A program made the translations under genes and the position numbers. A DNA stretch of 64,000 nucleotides from Streptomyces sedi (GTDB lineage Bacteria; Actinomycetota; Actinomycetes; Streptomycetales; Streptomycetaceae). Below the pieces are notes generated by a model. That model saw only the letters and a program-made list of their open reading frames with translations, ran no database searches and was not told the origin of the DNA. Positions 9,449 to 16,686 of this stretch are shown piece after piece (position 1 is the first letter of the stretch; each line of letters begins with the position of its first letter). The stretch is from NCBI RefSeq assembly GCF_006335015.1, contig NZ_VDGT01000003.1, positions 1 to 64,000 of the forward strand. The letters run 5' to 3'.

Positions 9449-10093
9449 TCAGTCGACGGGGAACGGCAGGCCCGTGCCGCCGAGGCCGCAGTAGCCGCGG
9501 GGGTGGCGGTCGAGGTACTGCTGGTGCCGTTCCTCGGCCGGGTAGAACGGGAAGTCGGCCTCGGCGACGATCTCCGTGGTGACCGGGCCGTAGCCGGCGT
9601 CGGCGAGGATCCTCCGGTAGGTGTCGCGGGTCTCCTCGGCCGCCTCGCGCTGGGCGGGGGAGCGGTGGAAGACCAACGAGCGGCAGTGCGTGCCGATGTC
9701 GTTGCCCTGGCGCATTCCCTGCGTCGGGTCGTGGCCCTCCCAGAAGACCCGCAGCAGGGCGCGGTAGGAGACCCGGGCCGGGTCGAAGACCACCCGCACC
9801 GTCTCCGCGTGACCGGTGCGGCCGGTGGCGACCTCCTCCGAGATGGGGTGCGGCGTCGGCCCGCCCTGGAAGCCGGTCAGCGTGGTCCACACCCCCTCGG
9901 TGCGCCAGAAGCGCCGCTCGGCGCCCCAGAAGCAGCCGAGCGCGAACTCCGCGATCTCGCACTCCGCCGGGTACGGGCCGAGCAGCGGCGTGCCGAGCAC
10001 CCGGTGCCGTTCGGGAACGGAGTACATCCGCTCGGTGCGTCCCGGCAGCGCCTCCTCGGGCGTCGGCAGGCGGTCGGTGAGGTCGGTCAGCAT
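9449..10093 (-). CDS. msrA: Peptide-methionine (S)-S-oxide reductase MsrA
   Basis: A 214-residue enzyme with the active-site motif GCFWGAE around residue 54, GHAETVRVVFDP, and the YCGLGGTGL tail found in actinobacterial MsrA. It reduces methionine-S-sulfoxide in oxidised proteins using thioredoxin-type reductants in the cytoplasm. This copy is complete and separate from the msrA carrying the integrative element at 41 kb. The two proteins share the same layout, including the [11 protein letters not shown] segment, so they are paralogues. Oxidative-stress repair fits its position next to a Clp protease operon, but a shared regulon is not shown. Confidence 0.95.
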   Translation of the reverse strand: MLTDLTDRLPTPEEALPGRTERMYSVPERHRVLGTPLLGPYPAECEIAEFALGCFWGAERRFWRTEGVWTTLTGFQGGPTPHPISEEVATGRTGHAETVRVVFDPARVSYRALLRVFWEGHDPTQGMRQGNDIGTHCRSLVFHRSPAQREAAEETRDTYRRILADAGYGPVTTEIVAEADFPFYPAEERHQQYLDRHPRGYCGLGGTGLPFPVD

Positions 10094-10169
10094 CGTCGGC
10101 TCATCCCCAACTTCTCGGCGGCGGTGGTCCGTTCACAAACGCCGGGGCGTTCGGGCCCCAAGGGACTGC

Positions 10170-11978
10170 CTACCCGCGCCCGCCGCCGGGCACCACCGCC
10201 TTTTCGGCCCCGCGCGGGGCGGGCGAGCCGGTCAGCCGCGCGTAGCCGCCGCGGGCCACCAGCTCCAGGTGGGTGCCGGCCTCCGCGACCCGCCCTTCGT
10301 CCAGCACCACGATCCGGTCGTCGGGCGCCATGGTGGGCAGCCGGTGGGCGACGAGCACCAGCGTCCGGTTCCGGCAGTGGGCGCGCAGCGCGGCGGTGAC
10401 CTGTTCGGCGGTCTCGTGGTCGAGGGAGCTGGTCATCTCGTCGGCGACCAGCACCCGGGCGTCGGCGAGCATCGCGCGGGCGACGGCGAGGCGTTGGCGT
10501 TCCCCGCCGGAGAGCCGCAGGCCCTCGGCGCCCAGCTGCGTGTCCAGCCCCTCGGGCAGCCGGGCGACCACGGTGTCCAGCCGGACGGCGGCCAGCACCC
10601 AGTCGAGCGCGGCCGGGGGGACGCCGTCGCGGGCGAAGAGCAGGTTCTCCCTGAGCGTCCCCTTGAGCAGCGCGGTCTGCTGCGGGATCAGGGTGACGGC
10701 CGCCCGGGGGTCGGTGCCGTCGTCGAGGGCGACGCTGCCCTCGTCGGGCGGCAGCAGCCCGGCGAGCAGCAGCGCCAGGGTGCTCTTGCCCGAGCCGCTG
10801 CGGCCCATCACCACCGTGGTCGAACCGGCGGGGAAGTCCAGGTCGACGGGGCCCAGCGCGCGCCGCCCGGCGCCGGGATAGCCGTGCGCGGCGCCGCGCA
10901 GCCGCACGGCCGGCGGCGCCCCCGCGCGCCTGGCGCCCGGCGCGGTGGGTTCCACCTCCCCGGCCGGCAGGTCGAGAAACTCCTGCACCCGTTCGAACAT
11001 CGCCAGCGACGCCTGGAACTGGCCGCTCAGCCGCAGCAGTTCCTGGATCTGCTGGGAGAGCCGCCCCTGGAGGATGATCAGCACCACCACGGAGCCGACG
11101 GTCACCCCGGAGCCCAGCGTCCCGGCGGCGAGGAAGATCAACGGCGGCAGGGCGGCGAACGACGACCCGATCAGCACCTGCGCGGACATCCCGGTGATCC
11201 GCTGGCGGTAGGTCACCTCGCGGATCTCCTCCGAGACGTCCAGGAACCGCGTCCGCTGCCAACGGGTGCGCCGCAGGGTCCGCCCCAGCAGCACCCCGGA
11301 GAGCGACAGATCCTCGGCCACGTGCCGCAGCACCGTGGTGAGCAGCCGCTGCCGGTCGCGCGCCAGCGCCCTGCGGCGGCGGGCGAAGCGGTTGTTGACC
11401 AGGCCCAGCCCCAGGGCCATCAGCACGCACAGCAGCGCCAGCCGCCACTCGACGACCAGCATGGCCCCACCGATCGCCAGCAGCGACAGCACCGTCGAGA
11501 GCCAGCGCTGCACCGTGCCGGTGAGGAACCGGTCCACCCCGTCCACGTCGTTGACCAGCCGGGCCTGGATCTCGCTCTGCCCCCGTTCGGTGTAGAACGG
11601 CAGCGGCTGGGAGCGGGCCCGGTCGTGGATCTCGGCGCGCAGCAGGGCGGTGACGCGCTGCCCGACCCAGTTGGCGAGGGCGGTCTGGGCCACCACCAGC
11701 ACGCTGGCGACCAGGCTGAGGGCGAGCATGACGCCGCACAGGGTGGCCAGCAGCGGGACGTCGCGCTCCGGCAGCGCCTCGTCGACGACGCGCCGCAGCA
11801 GCAGCGGTGACATCACGCTCAGCACGACGGCCACCAGGGCCAGGGCGAACATCCCGGCGCACCGCGCGCGGTACGGCCGGAACCTGCCCAGGAGTTGGCG
11901 CAGCACGGCCACCCCGGAGACACCGGGCTCGGCGGCCGAGGCGTTCGGGGCGGCCTGGGCGTTCGGGGGCGCCGTCAT
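10170..11978 (-). CDS. ABC exporter with fused membrane and ATPase domains (RiPP export)
   Basis: A 602-residue half-transporter. Residues about 25-320 hold six membrane spans of the type I exporter fold. The C-terminal ATPase has Walker A GRSGSGKST, signature LSGGERQRLAVARAM, Walker B VLVADEMTSSLD (DEMTSS replaces the usual DEPTSA) and the switch His in VAHRLPT. There is no N-terminal C39 peptidase domain, so any leader removal must be done elsewhere. It overlaps the upstream dehydrogenase gene by 4 bp (ATGA). As last gene of the RiPP operon it most likely exports the modified peptide or gives self-protection. Confidence 0.9.
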   Translation of the reverse strand: MTAPPNAQAAPNASAAEPGVSGVAVLRQLLGRFRPYRARCAGMFALALVAVVLSVMSPLLLRRVVDEALPERDVPLLATLCGVMLALSLVASVLVVAQTALANWVGQRVTALLRAEIHDRARSQPLPFYTERGQSEIQARLVNDVDGVDRFLTGTVQRWLSTVLSLLAIGGAMLVVEWRLALLCVLMALGLGLVNNRFARRRRALARDRQRLLTTVLRHVAEDLSLSGVLLGRTLRRTRWQRTRFLDVSEEIREVTYRQRITGMSAQVLIGSSFAALPPLIFLAAGTLGSGVTVGSVVVLIILQGRLSQQIQELLRLSGQFQASLAMFERVQEFLDLPAGEVEPTAPGARRAGAPPAVRLRGAAHGYPGAGRRALGPVDLDFPAGSTTVVMGRSGSGKSTLALLLAGLLPPDEGSVALDDGTDPRAAVTLIPQQTALLKGTLRENLLFARDGVPPAALDWVLAAVRLDTVVARLPEGLDTQLGAEGLRLSGGERQRLAVARAMLADARVLVADEMTSSLDHETAEQVTAALRAHCRNRTLVLVAHRLPTMAPDDRIVVLDEGRVAEAGTHLELVARGGYARLTGSPAPRGAEKAVVPGGGRG

Positions 11979-12610
11979 CGCGCCCGGTGGCCGACGGCGA
12001 CCGTGAACAGGTGCCGGGCGCCCGGCCTGGCGCGCGCGGCGACCCGCCGCACGCCGGCGTGCGCGGCGCCGTAGACGGAGCACTCCAGCCCCCGCGTCCT
12101 GGCGGCCAGCCAGACCGCGTACCCCAACGCCCCGGCGCGCACCAGCAGTTCGGGGGTGGCACGGGGCGCGTTCGCCGTGCCGCCGCCGCAGACGAACACG
12201 AGCGCCGGGGCGTCGGCGTAGTCCTCCGCGAGCCCGTCGGGCGCCTCGGCGAGCGGCGCGCCGTCGGGCGCCCCCTCGTACAACCCCTCGGCCACCCCCG
12301 TGACGCGTCGGGCCGCGACCAGCAGCCGCAGCCCCGCGTCGCCGTGGCGCGCGGCCGGCCACTGCCGGCGCTGGTCGGCGGCGGCCACCGCGAGCGCCTC
12401 CCACAGGGGCCCTGGCTCCAGCGGCGAGGGCCCGAACGCGCGGACCGAGCGGCGCCCGGCCAGCACCTCCGCCAGCCCCACGGCCCACCCGGCCGCCGGC
12501 GCGGGCGCGTTCTCCTCGCCGCCGCCCGCCGGCCGGGGCCCGACGGGGTCCCGGCGGCGCACCGCCTCGGTCAGCGCCTCGGCGGCCTGGGACGCGGGGA
12601 TCAGGGGCAC
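11975..12610 (-). CDS. SagB-type/nitroreductase-family dehydrogenase
   Basis: A 211-residue flavoprotein-like domain. LAGRRSVRAFGPSPLEP near residue 50 is the usual FMN-phosphate binding start of the nitroreductase fold. EDYADAPALVFVCGG and ALGYAVWLAARTRGL match the later strands and helix. In azole-forming RiPP clusters such enzymes oxidise azolines to azoles with FMN. The GTG at 12610 has GAGGAGGAGAACC before it and overlaps the upstream gene by 10 bp; the stop overlaps the ABC exporter start. A second nitroreductase-like half lies in the preceding protein, so the two may work as a pair. Confidence 0.8.
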   Translation of the reverse strand: MPLIPASQAAEALTEAVRRRDPVGPRPAGGGEENAPAPAAGWAVGLAEVLAGRRSVRAFGPSPLEPGPLWEALAVAAADQRRQWPAARHGDAGLRLLVAARRVTGVAEGLYEGAPDGAPLAEAPDGLAEDYADAPALVFVCGGGTANAPRATPELLVRAGALGYAVWLAARTRGLECSVYGAAHAGVRRVAARARPGARHLFTVAVGHRAR

Positions 12611-14256
12611 GGTTCTCCTCCTCGCAGGCCGGCGACGGCCGTCACGTACTGCCGGTCGGGGATCAGGTCGAGCAGCTCGGCCAGGCCCTCGGTCCAATGG
12701 GAGGCGAACCGCAGCCCCAGCCCGCGCGCCCCCGCGACCGCGGCGATCTGGGTGGTGGCGCAGCCGGCGTCGAGATGGCAGAGACCGTGCGCGAAGCCCT
12801 GGTACTTGAGCGCCACCCGGGCATGGGCGGCGACGCACACCAGCAGGGCCTCCGTGCCCTCCGCCGGCAGGTCGGTCTCCGCCAGCGGAACGGAGAGCGG
12901 CACGCCTTCGGCCCGCAGCGCGACCAGGGCGTGCCCGAGGTCGTCGTAGCGGAAGAGCGTCCCCGGCAGCTCCGGCAGGCCGAACGTCGCCGACGTCCCC
13001 GCCGTGGCCAGATACAGCTCCACCGAGCCGAGGTTCCCGCCGCTGGGCGTCCAGCGCGGCCCCGGCGGGTCGCCGGGCGCCTGCCGCCTCCCTGCCGCCC
13101 GCATCAGCAGGTCGGCCAGCACGGTGCCGTCCAGCCGGGCGCCGCCCTCGGGCCGTTCCGCGCCGAACGCCCCTGCGGGCAGCGGCAGTTCGGCGGTGGG
13201 AAACAGCCGCCTCGGCCGGTTGTGATAAGCCGGGCGCTCTCCGGTCAGCTCCCGCGCCAGCCGCCGGAAGGCGCGGGTCGGGGTCCCGGGGCGCAGCGCG
13301 GGTCCGGCGGCCGGGGTGGCCGCCCACAACTGCACGTCGACCAGGTCGGGTTCCGTTCCGGCGCCGCCGATGTCGTCGCACGGGCAGTCGGGCTCCGGAA
13401 CGGCGAGATGCCGCTCGATGGTGAAGGTGGCCAGATCGACGGTGGTCACCGCCATGGCCCGCTCCGCCGCCGCGCCGGCGGCCAGCGCCAGGGCCTCGGC
13501 CCCCACCAGCCCGACGAGCAGCTCGTCGGCGACCGGGTCCCCGCCGGCGTCCGGCGCGCGGCCCGCCGCCGCCCTGGCCCGCCGCAGACAGGCCGGGCAC
13601 GCGGCGTGCCCCGGCAGGAAGCGCGGACCGATCTCGACGCTCTCCGGGTAGGCGGCGGCCCGCAGCACGGGCACCCCGAGGGGCCCGCAGCGGGCGACGA
13701 CGCGTTCCGTCAGCTCCGGGTCGGCCGGGTCCTCGACGACGACGGCCAGCGCCCTGGACGCTTCGCGCAGCGCCGCGAGGGCCGGGCGGTCCACCGGTCC
13801 CGCCAGCGCCCGGAGCAGCCCGCTCTCCCGCAGGTCGGCGGCGATGCGCGGGGCGAGCGAGGGCGGTCCCACCACCCGCACCGCCACCTCGGCGAGGGCG
13901 CCCAGCAGCGCGCCGGTGCCGGGGTGGCCGCCGTTCCCGTCGAGGGACCCCGCGTGGTGATCGAGGACGGGGTCGGGCACGGACGCGTCGGCCGCCGCCG
14001 GCACCAGGTCGAGCAGCGAGCGGTCGCGCAGCGCCTCCAGCACACGGTCGACGTGCCGCTCCGGAACGCCCGATGCGTCGGCCAGCGCGGCGACGGAACG
14101 GGTCCCGTCCAGCAGCGGCAGCAGCCGGGGCAACAGGGTGGTCGCGGCCCGGCCCCGGAAGACATGGCGGCGGTCGGCCGCCCGCACGACGAGCCGTTCA
14201 CCGACGGGCAGCACCACGAGACCGCGGCACAGCGGCGGGACGGGGTCACCCGACAC
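12601..14256 (-). CDS. Leader-binding E1-like domain fused to SagB-type dehydrogenase domain
   Basis: A 551-residue two-part protein. Residues about 8-85 form a winged-helix-like leader-recognition segment (LVVLPVGERLVVRAAD then VAALADASGVPERHVDRVL). About 110-330 resembles the ThiF/E1-like part of TOMM cyclodehydratase partners, with Cys pairs CPACLRR and CPCDD that could bind zinc. About 330-551 is nitroreductase-like (PSGGNLGSVELYL, LDAGCATTQIAAVAGARGLGL). It probably binds the precursor leader for the YcaO enzyme and takes part in azoline oxidation. Starts and stops overlap both neighbours, so it belongs to a tight operon. The exact division of labour with the 217-residue partner is inference. 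Confidence 0.75.
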   Translation of the reverse strand: MSGDPVPPLCRGLVVLPVGERLVVRAADRRHVFRGRAATTLLPRLLPLLDGTRSVAALADASGVPERHVDRVLEALRDRSLLDLVPAAADASVPDPVLDHHAGSLDGNGGHPGTGALLGALAEVAVRVVGPPSLAPRIAADLRESGLLRALAGPVDRPALAALREASRALAVVVEDPADPELTERVVARCGPLGVPVLRAAAYPESVEIGPRFLPGHAACPACLRRARAAAGRAPDAGGDPVADELLVGLVGAEALALAAGAAAERAMAVTTVDLATFTIERHLAVPEPDCPCDDIGGAGTEPDLVDVQLWAATPAAGPALRPGTPTRAFRRLARELTGERPAYHNRPRRLFPTAELPLPAGAFGAERPEGGARLDGTVLADLLMRAAGRRQAPGDPPGPRWTPSGGNLGSVELYLATAGTSATFGLPELPGTLFRYDDLGHALVALRAEGVPLSVPLAETDLPAEGTEALLVCVAAHARVALKYQGFAHGLCHLDAGCATTQIAAVAGARGLGLRFASHWTEGLAELLDLIPDRQYVTAVAGLRGGEPCP

Positions 14257-14899
14257 CGGGCACCTCCCCCGCCGTCGGCGCCAGCGCCTCCGCGAGGGCG
14301 GACCGGCGCTCCGCGCGGTCGCAGCGCGGGCAGCCGTGCACGCCGAGCACCGTGTCGCGTCGCACGGCGCGCCGGTGCGTGGTGACGGTCAGCACCGAGC
14401 CGGCCGCGGCGGTGGGGCGGCGCAGCGCGGCGGCTGCCAACCCGGCGGCCGTGCGGGCCTGGTGGGGGAGGTGGCCGGGGGAACGGAGGGCGGGGTCGCG
14501 GTCCCACGCCGTGGCGACGGCCGCCGCCAGCGCGGGGTCCGGGTCGTGCTCGGCCGCGCGGACGGCGTAGCAGCGGTGGCAGGGACCCGCCCCCGGGAAG
14601 ATCACCGGTCCGACCCGTACGTGGTCGGGTTCGAGGACGACCGGTAGCCACGGCAGTCCGGACTGGTACGCCTGGTCGTCGAACGCCTCGATCAGCTCCG
14701 GCGCGGGGCGGTGCAGTGCGAGCACCACCGCCTCGTGGGCGCCGGCGAAGACGTCCGCCGGGTCGGAGTGGTCGGGCAGTCGGGTGCCGGTTCCCTGACG
14801 CTCCAGGTGCTCCACGACGCGCACGCCGAAGGGGCCGACCGAGAGCAGCGCGGCCCGGTACGACCGGCCGGTGGCAAGGGGGGACACGAAGGAGGACAT
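14246..14899 (-). CDS. TOMM leader-peptide-binding / cyclodehydratase partner protein
   Basis: A 217-residue protein with a short Rossmann-like pattern (RAALLSVGPFGVRVVEHLE) and two Cys pairs, CHRCYAV and CPRCD, that look like a structural zinc site. This matches the cut-down E1-like partners that recruit precursor peptides to YcaO enzymes in thiazole/oxazole-modified microcin clusters. The ATG at 14899 is chosen because the longer frame has no family-like sequence; GGATATC-rich DNA lies before it and no strong Shine-Dalgarno is obvious. It overlaps the next gene by 11 bp. The precursor gene lies just upstream on the same strand, separated by a hairpin. Confidence 0.72.
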   Translation of the reverse strand: MSSFVSPLATGRSYRAALLSVGPFGVRVVEHLERQGTGTRLPDHSDPADVFAGAHEAVVLALHRPAPELIEAFDDQAYQSGLPWLPVVLEPDHVRVGPVIFPGAGPCHRCYAVRAAEHDPDPALAAAVATAWDRDPALRSPGHLPHQARTAAGLAAAALRRPTAAAGSVLTVTTHRRAVRRDTVLGVHGCPRCDRAERRSALAEALAPTAGEVPGVG

Positions 14900-14984
14900 G
14901 TGGTTCTCCGGATATCCGCGCGGCACCCGGGGCGACGCGCTGTGCGGCGAACGGGAACAGGCGGGCACGGTGGGAAGGACCCGG

Positions 14985-15014
14985 CCCGGCCCGCCGCGGA
15001 TGCGGCGGGCCGGG
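14985..15014 (-). terminator. Strong hairpin between precursor gene and modification operon
   Basis: Perfect 13-base arms (14985-14997 and 15002-15014) with a 4-base loop lie between the precursor stop (15075) and the next start (14899). Such partial terminators in RiPP clusters keep precursor mRNA more abundant than enzyme mRNA. No T-tract follows. Confidence 0.7.
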
Positions 15015-15074
15015 GTGTCGCTGGTGAGCCGGCCCGGGGGCGCGGTTCACCGACGGGGGTTCACCGCGAGTGGT

Positions 15075-15206
15075 TCAGCCGCACTGGACGGAACCGCCGC
15101 CGCACATCGCGCAGTAGCTGTTACCGCACTGCGCGGCGTTGTCCTGCGTGCCGATCTCTTCGGTGTCGTCGATGTCGAGGTCCAGTTCGGTGTCGAACTC
15201 GGCCAT
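15075..15206 (-). CDS. Cys-rich RiPP precursor peptide (predicted azole/MNIO substrate)
   Basis: A 43-residue peptide. The acidic leader begins MAEFDTELDLDIDD, a pattern shared with thiopeptide and FxLD-type leaders. The C-terminal part after about residue 25 holds four Cys, two Ser and five Gly, ending CGGGSVQCG. Cys and Ser are the residues YcaO systems turn into thiazolines/oxazolines; Cys is also the MNIO target. GAGAGGAG precedes a tandem ATGATG; the second ATG (15206) has the better spacing. The gene is divergent from the YcaO gene and directly upstream of the leader-binding protein. The cleavage site and final product are unknown. Confidence 0.8.
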   Translation of the reverse strand: MAEFDTELDLDIDDTEEIGTQDNAAQCGNSYCAMCGGGSVQCG

Positions 15207-15209
15207 CAT

Positions 15210-15372
15210 GGGCTCCTCTCTGACGGGAACACTTGCGTTCCCCAGCCTGCGGCGGACGTCGGTCTCCCCCTGGTCCCTGATCGGTCGGACGCCGACCGCA
15301 TGGGGACCGGCGCGGGCGCGAGGCTGGAGCCCCACCCGCCCCGCGCCGAGCGGCAATCGGAGGACCAGCCCC
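15210..15372. promoter_or_regulatory. Divergent promoter region of precursor and YcaO genes
   Basis: The 160-bp gap must hold promoters for both directions. An inverted repeat, CGGTCGG/CCGACCG with a 3-base centre (15282-15298), lies in the middle and is a candidate site for one of the cluster's SARP regulators. No confident -10/-35 pair was assigned. Confidence 0.4.
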
Positions 15373-16686
15373 ATGACGCCACGCCAGCTGCCCGTGCCGC
15401 CCCGGGCCGACGTGACCTCCCTGGACGGGCTCGTCTCGCCACTGGGCCTGGTGAAACGCGTCGGGGAACTGCGCCACACCTGCCTGCCGGGTGGCTACCG
15501 CCTCTGGAAGGCGGAGGGCGGCCGGCCCGTTGGGGCGGGGCCGCTCGACGGCGGCGGCCGCACCTGGGACGACCCGGAGCTGGCCCGCTTCGTCGCCCTC
15601 GCCGAGGTGGCGGAACGCTACGCGGGACTCGACGTGCTCGGCGAGCCGCGCGTCGACGCCTCCTACGACGAACTGGTCCGGCAGCCCGGCATCGACTGCC
15701 TCGAACCGTGGCGCTACCCCGTCTGCACTCCCGAGGAGTACGCGCACCCGCGGGCGCAGGCCACCCCGTTCGATCCCGCGGCGCGCATCCGCTGGTCGTG
15801 CGGGTACGACCCGCTGACGCGACGGTCGGTCTGGCTGCCGTCCGTCATGGCCTGCTACCACATGGCCGACCTCCGGCCCGCCGAACGGTTCGCGCCCCGG
15901 ATCTCGACGGGGTACGCCGTCCACACCGACCCGGTAGAGGCCGCCGTGCGCGGGCTGCTGGAGTGCGTCGAACGCGACGCCAACGCCCTGACCTGGCAGC
16001 GCCGTCTGCCGTTGCCGCCGGTCGACCCCGCCGCGCTCGACACCCGCACGACCGACCTCGTGGGGTGGTGCCGATCGCGCTTCCTCGACGCCCGGCTCTT
16101 CGACGCCACCACCGACCTCGGCGTCCCCGTCGCCTACTGCCTGCTCACCGCGGAGCACGACCGGCGCGCGCACCGCGTGGTCGGCTCCGCCGCCGACCGC
16201 ACCCTGGCGGGCGCCGCCGGTAAGGCCCTCGGGGAGGCGATGTCCGCTCCGACGTTCGTCCACCACGTCGCTGAGGACGAACTGCCCGGGGCCGTCGCCG
16301 ACATGGCAACCGTCGGCGACACCGCGCGCTACATGGCCCGGGTCGAGCACGCCGAGGCGTTCGACTTCCTCCTCGACGGGCTCGCCGACCGTCCGCCGTC
16401 GTCCCGTGCCCCGCTGCCCGACGCGCCGCGCGCCGCGCTCGACGCGCTGCTGGAGCGGCTGGCCGAGGCGGGAATGCGGCCGGTGCTCGTGGACCGCACC
16501 ACCCGCGAGCTGGCGGAGGTCGGCCTCACCGCGGTGAACGCGGTCGTCCCCGACCTCCAGCCGATGTCCCTGCGCCCGCTCGCCACCTTCGGTGCGCATC
16601 GGCGCCTGTCCGAGGCCCCGAGGCGGATGGGGTACGTCACTCAGGCGGAGTCCGGGTTGAACCCGTGGCCTCAGCCGATGGGCTGA
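15373..16686 (+). CDS. YcaO-domain cyclodehydratase (TOMM/LAP biosynthesis)
   Basis: A 437-residue YcaO protein. The ATP/Mg-binding helix is visible as GLLECVERDANALTW, and ISTGYAVHTDPVEAAVRG precedes it as in the family. Its C-terminus NPWPQPMG resembles the proline-rich tail that YcaO cyclodehydratases need for activity. With ATP it converts Cys/Ser/Thr of the bound precursor into azoline rings, guided by the leader-binding partners encoded at 14246-14256. It is transcribed opposite to the rest of the operon from a shared promoter gap. Its last 50 bp overlap the end of the convergent SARP gene. GGACCAGCCCC before the ATG is a modest ribosome site. Confidence 0.88.
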   Translation: MTPRQLPVPPRADVTSLDGLVSPLGLVKRVGELRHTCLPGGYRLWKAEGGRPVGAGPLDGGGRTWDDPELARFVALAEVAERYAGLDVLGEPRVDASYDELVRQPGIDCLEPWRYPVCTPEEYAHPRAQATPFDPAARIRWSCGYDPLTRRSVWLPSVMACYHMADLRPAERFAPRISTGYAVHTDPVEAAVRGLLECVERDANALTWQRRLPLPPVDPAALDTRTTDLVGWCRSRFLDARLFDATTDLGVPVAYCLLTAEHDRRAHRVVGSAADRTLAGAAGKALGEAMSAPTFVHHVAEDELPGAVADMATVGDTARYMARVEHAEAFDFLLDGLADRPPSSRAPLPDAPRAALDALLERLAEAGMRPVLVDRTTRELAEVGLTAVNAVVPDLQPMSLRPLATFGAHRRLSEAPRRMGYVTQAESGLNPWPQPMG

